DNA from: Jannaschia faecimaris
GTDB taxonomy: Bacteria > Pseudomonadota > Alphaproteobacteria > Rhodobacterales > Rhodobacteraceae
DNA: 64,000 nt
NCBI RefSeq assembly: GCF_900107415.1
Contig: NZ_FNPX01000014.1
Coordinates: forward strand, 1-64,000
Direction: 5' to 3'
In this document: positions 43,348 to 50,755 of the stretch, piece by piece
Layout: each line of letters starts with the position of its first letter
How positions within the stretch are numbered: position 1 is the stretch's first letter
Position numbers and translations under genes: made by a program
The notes under the pieces: generated by a model
Database searches by the model: none
What the model was told of the DNA's origin: nothing
What the model saw: only the letters and a program-made list of their open reading frames with translations

Positions 43348-43538
43348 GCCGCGTCTCCTGCTTGACTGAATTCGGGCACCAATTGCACGCCTCTCTCAGG
43401 GTCAAGACGGCAATATCCAGACCCTTGATTGGAAATGCGAATCCCAAGGGTCTTTCGTTGAGCGGCGAAGGGAAGCCGGCCACCCGATCCTCGTCGAGCA
43501 ATAGCTTGACGGCAGGTATCGATGAGCGCCCGGATCAT
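43344..43538 (-). CDS. 64-residue ORF coupled between ATPase and permease genes
   Basis: MIRALIDTCRQAIARRGSGG, then RLPFAAQRKTLGIRISNQGS and a short acidic C-terminus. It has no recognised domain, no membrane segment and two cysteines. The case for it being real rests on position: it fills the gap between the ATP-binding gene and the first permease, with a 4-bp ATGA overlap at both ends, so ribosomes could pass along without a break. It could also be only a spacer that couples translation. Composition is basic (many Arg). Confidence 0.45.
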   Translation of the reverse strand: MIRALIDTCRQAIARRGSGGRLPFAAQRKTLGIRISNQGSGYCRLDPERGVQLVPEFSQAGDAA

Positions 43539-45070
43539 GCGGCGGCCGTTCCTGTCATACCGGCCATCAAGAGTCCCAACTCTCGCTGGTCGGTCTCGGA
43601 CGGCAGTCGCTCGCCCATGATGCGGCCATCGAACATGACGGCGATGCGGTCCGAGAGGGCCATGATCTCGTCCAATTCAACCGAAACCAGCAAGATCGCC
43701 TTGCCCTGATCCCGCAGTGCGATGATCTGCTGATGGATGAATTCGATGGCCCCAATGTCGACACCGCGCGTCGGCTGACCAATCAGCAGGAGGTCCGGGT
43801 TCCGCTCGATCTCACGGGCCAGAACGATCTTCTGCTGGTTGCCGCCCGAGAAATTCTTGGCCGCCAGCGTCGGGTCAGGGGGGCGCACGTCGAAGCGCTC
43901 CATTTTGCCTTCGCAATCACGGCGCATCGCCCCGTGATCCATCAGAAGGCCGGGCGCGAATTCCGGATCGTCTTGGTAGCCAAAAGCAATGTTTTCCCAA
44001 GCGGCAAAGTCCATGATCAGACCTTCGCGCTGCCGGTCTTCGGGCACGTGGGCGATGCCGCGTGCGCGCCGGCTTCGCGCGTCCGAGGCGTTGCCTGTCA
44101 GGTCGATCGGTTGGCCGTTCACGCGAATGGTCCCGGTCCCGCGCGCATAGCCGCCCAGCACTTCCAGCAATTCGGATTGCCCGTTGCCCGCCACGCCCGC
44201 GATGCCCAGCACCTCGCCCGCGCGAATTTCCAGGTCGATGCCGCGCAGGCGCTCGACCTTCTGGCCGTCCACGACGCGCAGGTTCTCCACGTGCAGGATG
44301 ACGTCGCCCGGCTTGGCGGGCGTCTTGTCGACCCGCAGCAAAACCTTGCGCCCGACCATCAGCTCGGCCAGTTGCTCGGGAGAGGTTTCGGCGGTCTTGA
44401 CGGTGGCCGTCATTTCGCCACGGCGCATCACGGAAACGGTGTCGGTGATTTCCATGATTTCGCGCAGCTTGTGGGTGATCAGGACGATGGTCTTCCCTTC
44501 GTCGCGCAGACCTTGCAGAATCCGGAAAAGGTGATCCGCCTCGTCGGGGGTCAGGACGCCCGTGGGTTCGTCCAGAATCAGGATATCCGCCTCGCGGTAG
44601 AGCGCTTTGAGGATTTCCACGCGCTGCTGCTGGCCGACGCCCAAATCCTGGATGATGGCGTCAGGATCGACGTCCATCTCGTAATCTTCCGCCAATTTCT
44701 TCAGCAGTTTTCGTGCCTTCGACAACGACGGCTTCAACAGCCTGCCATCTTCCGCGCCAAGGATGATGTTTTCCAGCACCGAGAAGTTCTCGACCAGTTT
44801 GAAGTGTTGAAACACCATGCCGATGCCGGCATCGATCGCGGCTTGGCTGTCGGGGATTTCAGTCTTATTGCCGCCGATGAATATCTCCCCGCTGTCGGCC
44901 CTGTAGAAGCCGTAGAGGATCGACATCAGCGTGGATTTGCCCGCTCCATTCTCACCTATAATACCGTGGATCGAGCCGCGTTTGACCTGGATCGAGATAT
45001 CCTTGTTGGCTTGGACTGGGCCAAAGGCCTTGGAGATGCCGCGCAATTCGATCGCCAGTGTCTCGTCCAT
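43535..45070 (-). CDS. Nucleoside ABC transporter ATP-binding protein, two ABC domains
   Basis: 511 residues with two fused ATPase domains. Domain 1 has Walker A GENGAGKST near 40, a Q-loop (VFQHFKLVENF), signature LGVGQQQRVEILKAL, Walker B ILDEPTGVL. Domain 2 has a degenerate Walker A (GVAGNGQSE), signature FSGGNQQKIVLARE, and a modified Walker B (LLIGQPTRGVD), as is usual for the sugar/nucleoside-type double ATPases (CUT2/BMP). It energises uptake through the two permeases. A hairpin at 45107-45127 separates it from the binding-protein gene. Confidence 0.94.
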   Translation of the reverse strand: MDETLAIELRGISKAFGPVQANKDISIQVKRGSIHGIIGENGAGKSTLMSILYGFYRADSGEIFIGGNKTEIPDSQAAIDAGIGMVFQHFKLVENFSVLENIILGAEDGRLLKPSLSKARKLLKKLAEDYEMDVDPDAIIQDLGVGQQQRVEILKALYREADILILDEPTGVLTPDEADHLFRILQGLRDEGKTIVLITHKLREIMEITDTVSVMRRGEMTATVKTAETSPEQLAELMVGRKVLLRVDKTPAKPGDVILHVENLRVVDGQKVERLRGIDLEIRAGEVLGIAGVAGNGQSELLEVLGGYARGTGTIRVNGQPIDLTGNASDARSRRARGIAHVPEDRQREGLIMDFAAWENIAFGYQDDPEFAPGLLMDHGAMRRDCEGKMERFDVRPPDPTLAAKNFSGGNQQKIVLAREIERNPDLLLIGQPTRGVDIGAIEFIHQQIIALRDQGKAILLVSVELDEIMALSDRIAVMFDGRIMGERLPSETDQRELGLLMAGMTGTAAA

Positions 45071-45106
45071 ACCCAGTCCTCATCCCGTCTCCGGTCATCA
45101 AGTGGG

Positions 45107-45127
45107 AAAGGGGCCCGTGGGGGCCCC
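45107..45127 (-). terminator. Intra-operon hairpin after the binding-protein gene
   Basis: Stem ggggccc/gggcccc (45110-45116 and 45121-45127) with a 4-base loop, followed on the minus strand by TTTCCC. It lies between the BMP protein and the ATPase, a common place for a partial terminator or mRNA-stabilising hairpin that keeps the binding protein in excess. Confidence 0.65.
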
Positions 45128-45154
45128 GTTCTGATCGTGTATTGCGAACGCGCC

Positions 45155-46165
45155 TCAGTAGGCGGGGCAGGTGCTATCGGTGGTGAAGTCGTGGACCTCG
45201 ATCTCACCTGCGATGATCTTGGCCTTGGCCTCCTCGACGGTGGCGACCATTTCCGGTGTGACCAACTCGGCGTTGAACTCATCCATCGAGAAGCCGACGC
45301 CCTCGTTGTCCAGACCCATGACGGAGATCCCCGTCTCCAGTTCGCCTGCGGCGGCCTGGGTGAAGGTGTCATAGACGGCATTGTCGACGCGTTTGACCAT
45401 GGACGTCAGAACTTCGCCGGGATGTAGGTAGTTCTGGTTGGCATCGACGCCGATCGACAGGATGTCGGCGTCAGCGGCCGCCTGAAGCACACCGATTCCG
45501 GTTCCACCGGCCGCGGCGAAGACGACGTCGGATCCCTGGCTGATCTGGCTGCGGGTCAGTTCAGCACCCTTGACCGGGTCATTCCACGCGGTGGGGGTGG
45601 TGCCGGTCATATTGACGATGACGTTGGTGTCTGCGCTGACGGCTTTCGCCCCTTGGGCATAACCACAGGCGAACTTGGAGATCAGGGGCACATCCATGCC
45701 GCCGATGAAGGACACGGTCCCCGTTTCCGAGGCCATGGCAGCCATCATGCCCACTAGGTAAGAGCCCTGATGCTCGGAAAAGACGATCGACTTCACGTTC
45801 GGCTGGTCGACGACCATGTCGACGATCACGAAGTTGGTGTCGGGATAATCTGGTGCGACCACTTCGAGGGTCGATCCGTTGGCGAAACCCAAAACGACGA
45901 CGGGGTTGGCACCGCGCTCGGCCATGCGTCGCATAGTCTGTTCGCGCATCGCCTCGTTTGCCAGCTCGGTCTCCTCGTATTCGCCGCCGGTTTCCTCGAC
46001 CCAGCGTTGAGCACCGTTGTAGGCGGATTCGTTGAAGGATTTGTCGAATTTGCCACCGAGGTCGATGACGAGGCCGGGGGTCGCGGCGTGGCCGTCGGCG
46101 AACGACATGCCCGCAGTCAGGGCGATTGTCGCAACGGCACCCATGAGGGTTCTGTTGATGGTCAT
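45155..46165 (-). CDS. BMP-family substrate-binding lipoprotein/periplasmic protein, nucleoside uptake
   Basis: 336 residues. Signal peptide MTINRTLMGAVATIALTAGM, cleaved near SFADGHA; no lipobox cysteine, so it is soluble. The mature N-terminus TPGLVIDLGGKFDKSFNESA followed by YNGAQRW is the hallmark of the BMP/Med family (PF02608), which binds purine nucleosides. Later VFAAAGGTGIGVLQAAADAD and IGVDANQNYLHPGEVLTSMV match the hinge and nucleoside pocket. First gene of the operon with a conventional ribosome site (GGGAGAGACC). Confidence 0.93.
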   Translation of the reverse strand: MTINRTLMGAVATIALTAGMSFADGHAATPGLVIDLGGKFDKSFNESAYNGAQRWVEETGGEYEETELANEAMREQTMRRMAERGANPVVVLGFANGSTLEVVAPDYPDTNFVIVDMVVDQPNVKSIVFSEHQGSYLVGMMAAMASETGTVSFIGGMDVPLISKFACGYAQGAKAVSADTNVIVNMTGTTPTAWNDPVKGAELTRSQISQGSDVVFAAAGGTGIGVLQAAADADILSIGVDANQNYLHPGEVLTSMVKRVDNAVYDTFTQAAAGELETGISVMGLDNEGVGFSMDEFNAELVTPEMVATVEEAKAKIIAGEIEVHDFTTDSTCPAY

Positions 46166-46290
46166 TGGTCTCTCCCGTCGAGGGGCGCGCTTTTTGCCGG
46201 TCGACCGGTCTCCGCGCCACGATTAATGGATCGGATAAGGCCGTAGAGGGGGCGGAACGTCAACCTGAGTCGATGGGGTTTGACCCGATG

Positions 46291-46686
46291 TCAGAGGCTC
46301 TTGCGCAAGATCAGGGCGTCTGTGCCGTCGTAGTAGCCGGACCTGCGCCCGGCTTCCCGCCAGCCGGTTCCCGTATAGAGCGCGTGCGCCGGTGCGTTGT
46401 CGGCGGCGACCTCCAGGAAGGCTTCGGTTGCGTCACGAGCGCGGGCCTGCGCCGTGAACGCGTCGAGAAGTGCCCGCCCGATGCCCTGTCCCCGTGTCGC
46501 TTCGGCAACGACGACGGTTAAGAGCTCGGCCTCTTGGGCGACCACGCGCCCGAACAGGAAGGCATCGGCCCGCGTAATGTGGAACGCCAGCGGATCGGAC
46601 AGCATCTGGCAAAAGCTGTCCACCGACCAACGGGCCGCCCCTGAAAAATTCTCGGCGTGCAGCGTGGCCATTGCTTCGGGCGTCAC
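46291..46686 (-). CDS. rimI: Ribosomal-protein-alanine N-acetyltransferase-like GNAT
   Basis: 131 residues from a GTG at 46686 that overlaps the tsaB stop by 4 bp (GTGA). GNAT fold: acetyl-CoA loop VVVAEATRGQGIGRALLDAF (about 58-77), LEVAADNAPAHALYTGTGWR, and C-terminal RRSGYYDGTDALILRKSL. The tsaB-rimI adjacency is widespread, which supports RimI, although GNAT family members are hard to separate by sequence alone. The longer open frame to 47136 is inside tsaB and not used. Confidence 0.85.
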   Translation of the reverse strand: MTPEAMATLHAENFSGAARWSVDSFCQMLSDPLAFHITRADAFLFGRVVAQEAELLTVVVAEATRGQGIGRALLDAFTAQARARDATEAFLEVAADNAPAHALYTGTGWREAGRRSGYYDGTDALILRKSL

Positions 46687-47306
46687 GGCAGTATGACCGG
46701 AGGTGGGTCCGACGCCGGTGCGGCATCCGCCGGGCGCAGGTAGATTGGAGCGGGGCGCGGGCGGCCTGCTGCTGCACGCCGGGTGGCGATGCGGGCGACT
46801 TCCACGGCCAGAGCCGGCGTTTCGGCCAGCGCCCGCCCGGTCGCCTCGGCCACACGGATCGCGGCAGGTCCGGTCAGCGGCGCGTTCCATCCCGACGGAA
46901 CGGCGGACAGTGCCGCAAGTTCGATCACGTCTCCGTGGATGAAGTGGACCATATCGCGCGGTGCCGGCAGGCAAACCACGACGTCGCGCCCGGCGGCATA
47001 GGCTTCGGCGGCGGCGACGCCTTCGACCGGGATGCCCAGTCCGAGCGCCAGCCCGCGCGCCGCTGCGACGGCAATCCGGACGCCGGTAAAGTTCCCTGGC
47101 CCGATGCCGACGCCCAACGCTTCCAGATCGGTCCATGTGGCATCGGCTTCGGCCAGCAGCTCTTGCAAGAAGGGCATCAGCCTTTCGGCCTGTCCCTTGC
47201 GCATGTCTTCCAGACGGCTTGCCAGAACCCGGTCACCCGACAGCAAAGCGGCCGCGCAATGCGCGGCCGATGTGTCGAATCCGAGGGTCAGCCTGTCAGA
47301 GGCCAA
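46683..47306 (-). CDS. tsaB: tRNA threonylcarbamoyladenosine biosynthesis protein TsaB
   Basis: 207 residues. N-terminus LTLGFDTSAAHCAAALLSGD, the ASKHA-type strand, GPGNFTGVRIAVAAARGLAL (the GPGxFTGxR signature of TsaB/YeaZ), then VEGVAAAEAYAAG and LRPADAAP near the end. It partners TsaD in making t6A on ANN-reading tRNAs. It overlaps nfuA by 11 bp and rimI by 4 bp, so the three are translated together. Confidence 0.93.
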   Translation of the reverse strand: MASDRLTLGFDTSAAHCAAALLSGDRVLASRLEDMRKGQAERLMPFLQELLAEADATWTDLEALGVGIGPGNFTGVRIAVAAARGLALGLGIPVEGVAAAEAYAAGRDVVVCLPAPRDMVHFIHGDVIELAALSAVPSGWNAPLTGPAAIRVAEATGRALAETPALAVEVARIATRRAAAGRPRPAPIYLRPADAAPASDPPPVILP

Positions 47307-47856
47307 CGGGCCGAACTTCCAGAACTTCGGGAATATAATGGCGCAGCAGGTTCTCGATACCCATCTTCAGCGTCATCGTGGACGAGGGGCAGCCGGCGCA
47401 GGCCCCTTTCATCTGAAGATAAACGACGCCACGTTCGAAACCGTGAAAGGTGATGTCGCCGCCGTCTTGGGCGACCGCCGGGCGGACGCGGGTGTCCAGA
47501 AGCTCGGTGATCTGGCCAACGATTGCGCTGTCTTCCTCGGAATGGTTCGCGCCGTGGGCGGCTTCGGCGGCCCCTTCCATGATTGGTTCACCCGATTGGT
47601 AATGTTCCATGATCGCGCCCAGGATCGCGGGCTTCACATGGTCCCAGTCGGTGCCTTCGTCCTTGGTGACAGTCACGAAATCATTGCCGAAGAATACGCC
47701 GGTCACTCCGCCGATGGCGAAGATGCGCATGGCAAGAGGGGATTTCTCCCCAGCGTCGGCGGTCGGGAAATCAGCAGTGCCCGCGTCCAGTACGGTCTGA
47801 CCCGGCAGGAACTTCAGGGTAGCGGGGTTTGGCGTGGTTTCGGTCTGGATGAACAT
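47296..47856 (-). CDS. nfuA: NifU-like iron-sulfur carrier (NfuA type)
   Basis: 186 residues. The N-terminal Nfu_N domain begins MFIQTETTPNPATLKFLPGQ and contains GVTGVFFGNDFVTVTK; the C-terminal NifU domain has RPAVAQDGGDITFHGFERGV and the cluster-binding CAGCPSSTMTLKMGIE (CxxC). It carries [4Fe-4S] clusters to targets, which in this genome would include SdhB and other Fe-S proteins. Start at 47856 fits the family. The first gene of an nfuA-tsaB-rimI run. Confidence 0.93.
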   Translation of the reverse strand: MFIQTETTPNPATLKFLPGQTVLDAGTADFPTADAGEKSPLAMRIFAIGGVTGVFFGNDFVTVTKDEGTDWDHVKPAILGAIMEHYQSGEPIMEGAAEAAHGANHSEEDSAIVGQITELLDTRVRPAVAQDGGDITFHGFERGVVYLQMKGACAGCPSSTMTLKMGIENLLRHYIPEVLEVRPVGL

Positions 47857-48216
47857 GGGGCATCTCCGGTATGGCGACTTCATATGTGAGGGCTGGATGG
47901 GGCGGTGTCAACGACTTGGAACCGTTCTAAATACCGGGGCTTCAATTTCAGCGGCTCATTCGGGGTGCCAGTTACCGCGCCCTCGAAATGCAATCAGTGT
48001 TCTGAACCGTGAAGTGACACAGGGGACCGGACGTGTCGCGCGACAGCGGTTTTCGGTGAGATCGCACATGGTCGAAACGAGTCGTGGGCGGAACTGGGCC
48101 CTCGCAAAGAAGCGATCATCACTTGGTCGTTCATCCGGTCACCGAGCCTCCGCCCATGCGGTGGCACGGATTTTGACGCGTGGCCGGTCACCAGCATTGC
48201 CTGCCAGGCAGTCCTG
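47857..48216. other. 360-bp gap between the universal stress gene and nfuA
   Basis: I find no gene with family-like sequence in any frame; the longest frames are Arg/Ser-rich shadows. A short inverted repeat (tgcctg/ccaggca near 48199-48211) lies just beyond the stop of the universal stress gene on the minus strand and could help end its transcript. The rest would hold the nfuA promoter. Confidence 0.35.
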
Positions 48217-48672
48217 TCAGGCGATGCCCTCGAGCTGTTCCTTGGTCAAATCCCCCGGTACGATCGTCAGCGGTATCGGCAGGGTTCCGGCAGATTTCGT
48301 CAGGTAGGTGACGAGCGGGCCGGGCCCCTTGCCCCCCGAGCTTGCCCCGAGAACGACGACGCCGATCTCGGGGTCTTCGCTGATCTGGGCCAGGATCTCT
48401 GTCGCAGGCTCCCCTTCGCGGATGACCAGGTGTGGCTCCAGTTGGTGTCGGTCGCGCATCCATTTCGCGAAAACCTCGAAATGCGCGACGATGCGTTCGC
48501 GCGCCTCCTCGCGCATGATGTCGCCGACTCCGATCCAATGGTTGAATTCATCTGGCGGGATTACCGACAGGATTTCGATCCCGCCGCCGGTGTGTTCGGC
48601 GCGCAGCGCGGCGAAGCGCATGGCGTTCAGGCATTCACGGCTGTCGTCCAGGATGACGAGAAACTTGCGCAT
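48217..48672 (-). CDS. Universal stress protein, UspA family
   Basis: 151 residues from ATG 48672. MRKFLVILDDSRECLNAMRF gives the ATP-phosphate-binding first strand, AALRAEHTGGGIEILSVIPP the second, and VVVLGASSGGKGPGPLVTYL is the G-x-x-G-x9-G(S/T) nucleotide loop of the ATP-binding UspA class. Some start ambiguity: an ATG 13 codons upstream (MLNTTETITGAP) is in frame, but MRKFL is the usual beginning. Stand-alone on the minus strand; no sign of which stress it responds to. Confidence 0.88.
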   Translation of the reverse strand: MRKFLVILDDSRECLNAMRFAALRAEHTGGGIEILSVIPPDEFNHWIGVGDIMREEARERIVAHFEVFAKWMRDRHQLEPHLVIREGEPATEILAQISEDPEIGVVVLGASSGGKGPGPLVTYLTKSAGTLPIPLTIVPGDLTKEQLEGIA

Positions 48673-48846
48673 GGGGGCCCCGGTAATCGTTTCTGTGGTG
48701 TTCAGCATTGCCCTGCGCGGGTGGTTCTGTCCACCGGATTGCTGCCCTGTCGTCACATGATGCACGGCAAGCATCGGCGGGAAGGTGCGGTCGCGCGCGT
48801 CGCCCTTATGACGGCACGAGCGGCAGAGCCGCCGTCAGCCGCACGA

Positions 48847-49710
48847 TCAGGCGGCCGAGAGGGCCCAATCCCAATACATCTCTCGCACACGACGTGTGAC
48901 GGGCCCGACCTGGTACTGACGGTGGTCGAAAGCGGTCACGGGCGTCACCTTGGTCAGGTTTCCTGACAGAAATACTTCATCGGCACCGCGGAAATCATCG
49001 AAGGACAGAACCGTCTCGTGCACCTTCATACCATCGGCCCGAAGGTTGATGATATGACGAGCGCGCGTGATCCCGGCGAGGAATGTTCCGTTGGGAACCG
49101 GAGTGGAGACCTCTCCGTCTTTCACCATGAACACGTTGGAGGTGGCGCTTTCGGCCACGTTTCCCATCACATCCGCCGATAACGCGTTTCCGAAGCCCTT
49201 GGCCTGTGCCTCGGCGAGCATCCGTGCGTTGTTGGGGTACAAGCACCCCGCTTTCGCGTCACAGACCGAGCTTTCCTGCACGGGGCGCCGGAAGCGGGTT
49301 TCCGTCAGCGTCGTCGTCTTGTCGGGCGCGTGCATCGGGACTTCTTCCAGGCAGATGGCGAAGCCCGTTTCCGCCTTAGACGGAACCAGCCCCAATTCGC
49401 TTCCGTGAATGCCCCAATACATGGGGCGGATATAAATCGCCGCGTCAGGCGCATAGCCTTCCAGCCCTTCCTGCACCAACTCCGCAATCTGTGCGGGCTC
49501 CATCGTCGGTTCAAGCATCAGCGCTTCGGCCGAGCGGTTGACGCGGGCGCAGTGCTTATCGAGATCGGGTGTGACGCCCTCGAAACGGCGGGCACCGTCG
49601 AAGACCGAACTGCCCTGCCACATGCCGTGATCGGCGGCGCGCATCACCGGAACGTCGCCGTCGTGCCAGGTGCCCTCGAAATAGGTGCGGATTGCTTTGC
49701 CGAACGCCAT
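48847..49710 (-). CDS. ilvE: Branched-chain amino acid aminotransferase-like PLP enzyme (fold type IV)
   Basis: 287 residues. TYFEGTWHDGDVPVMRAADH, GSSVFDGARRFEGVTPDLDK with the substrate-specific segment, SSVCDAKAGCLYPNNARMLA with the PLP lysine in AKAGCLYPN, VAESATSNVFMVKDGEV, and a TPVPNGTFLAGITRARHI segment at the cofactor phosphate site. It resembles the short IlvE-like class IV aminotransferases; a D-amino-acid or aminodeoxychorismate lyase-like specificity cannot be excluded. Start at 49710; the open frame to 50082 runs antisense to the next gene and is not coding. Monocistronic. Confidence 0.85.
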   Translation of the reverse strand: MAFGKAIRTYFEGTWHDGDVPVMRAADHGMWQGSSVFDGARRFEGVTPDLDKHCARVNRSAEALMLEPTMEPAQIAELVQEGLEGYAPDAAIYIRPMYWGIHGSELGLVPSKAETGFAICLEEVPMHAPDKTTTLTETRFRRPVQESSVCDAKAGCLYPNNARMLAEAQAKGFGNALSADVMGNVAESATSNVFMVKDGEVSTPVPNGTFLAGITRARHIINLRADGMKVHETVLSFDDFRGADEVFLSGNLTKVTPVTAFDHRQYQVGPVTRRVREMYWDWALSAA

Positions 49711-49808
49711 GCCCGTTCTCCCGTCTGATACTAGGGGGACACTAGGTGCCGTGCCTTGTGAGGTCCAGCGGGGCCTTGCACTCGAATTGCGCCGTGCAAC
49801 AAGGGGAC

Positions 49809-50276
49809 ATGCCAAATACGTATCAGCCAGTTGATGACGATAGCCGCGCGCTTGCGGAAACTTTGCTGCGGGGGGCGGCTCATGCGGCGCTCGGCACCCT
49901 GCGGGATGGTGCGCCGATGGTGACGCGGGTGGGCTGCCTGTGGATGTCGGGGCAAGGGCTAGGTCTATTGCTGTCGGATTTGTCGGATCATGCGCGGTCT
50001 CTCGCTGAAGATGCCCGCTGCTCCGCCTTGACCGGAGAGCCTGCGTCACGCGGCGATCCACTGAACCATCCGCGGCTGACACTGTTGGGGCAAGCAGAGC
50101 CGGTCGACAAGGCGACGCATCGCGACACCTGGCTGGCCGCGCGCCCCAAGGCCGCGCTTTACTACGACTTCACGGATTTCCGGCTGCATATCCTCCGTCC
50201 GACCGCGGCGCTGCTCAACGGCGGTTTCGGAAAGGCTTTTCGGTTGTCCGGCGAAGACCTCGGCGTCGAACCATGA
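49809..50276 (+). CDS. Pyridoxamine-phosphate-oxidase-like FMN-binding protein (HugZ-like)
   Basis: 155 residues. The split-barrel signature is ARALAETLLRGAAHAALGTL with VTRVGCLWM and LLSDLSDHARSLAEDARCSA, followed by HPRLTLLGQAEPV and a C-terminal ALYYDFTDFRLHILRPTAAL. This belongs to the PNPOx-like/haem-utilisation HugZ group of split barrels. FMN or haem binding is likely; the substrate is unknown. The ATG at 49809 has AAGGGG upstream. Overlaps the next gene by 4 bp. Confidence 0.82.
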   Translation: MPNTYQPVDDDSRALAETLLRGAAHAALGTLRDGAPMVTRVGCLWMSGQGLGLLLSDLSDHARSLAEDARCSALTGEPASRGDPLNHPRLTLLGQAEPVDKATHRDTWLAARPKAALYYDFTDFRLHILRPTAALLNGGFGKAFRLSGEDLGVEP

Positions 50277-50755
50277 CCACCGCGATGATTCTCGGCTGTG
50301 CCGTGCTTCCCGACGGCAACCCGTCGCCGACGTTCGAATTGCGCATCCGCCATGCTTTCGAACTCTACCGGTCCGGACGTGTGTCACGGGTCTGCGTGAC
50401 CGGCGGCCTCGGACGATACGGGCCGCCCGAGGCCCATGTGGCCTATGACCGATTGCTCGCTCTTGGGGTGCGCTCAAACGACATACTGGTCGAGGACACG
50501 TCGATAAACACCATCCAGAATCTGACGCACGCGTTCCCGCTCGTTTCGGATGGTCCTGTCATACTCGTTTCCAACCGGTGGCATCTGCCGCGTGCGCGCC
50601 TTGTCGCGTGGATCATCGGTATGCCGGTGTCGGTGTCGGGGCCGCAGGGTACGGTCCCCCTGAAATCGACGATGGCGGCGATCCTGCGAGAGGTCGCCGC
50701 CACGCCATTCACGGTCGTGCGCGCAGTCAGGTGGGCGCGTCGCAACGCACGGTGA
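50273..50755 (+). CDS. YdcF/DUF218 family protein
   Basis: 160 residues. AMILGCAVLPDGNPSPTFEL (glycine-containing first loop), FELYRSGRVSRVCVTGG, GPPEAHVAYDRLLALGVRSN with acidic residue, LVEDTSINTIQNLTHAF (the conserved E..S.NT..N motif), and ILVSNRWHLPRARLVAW, the diagnostic end of DUF218. SAM binding has been reported for E. coli YdcF; function uncertain. Coupled to the previous gene by ATGA. Its last 29 bp overlap antisense with the end of the beta-helix gene. Confidence 0.87.
   Translation: MTTAMILGCAVLPDGNPSPTFELRIRHAFELYRSGRVSRVCVTGGLGRYGPPEAHVAYDRLLALGVRSNDILVEDTSINTIQNLTHAFPLVSDGPVILVSNRWHLPRARLVAWIIGMPVSVSGPQGTVPLKSTMAAILREVAATPFTVVRAVRWARRNAR

Noticed and set aside
43733-45427. 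564-codon open frame antisense to the ABC ATPase and BMP genes
   Set aside because: Covers two conserved genes on the other strand and has no recognisable motif.
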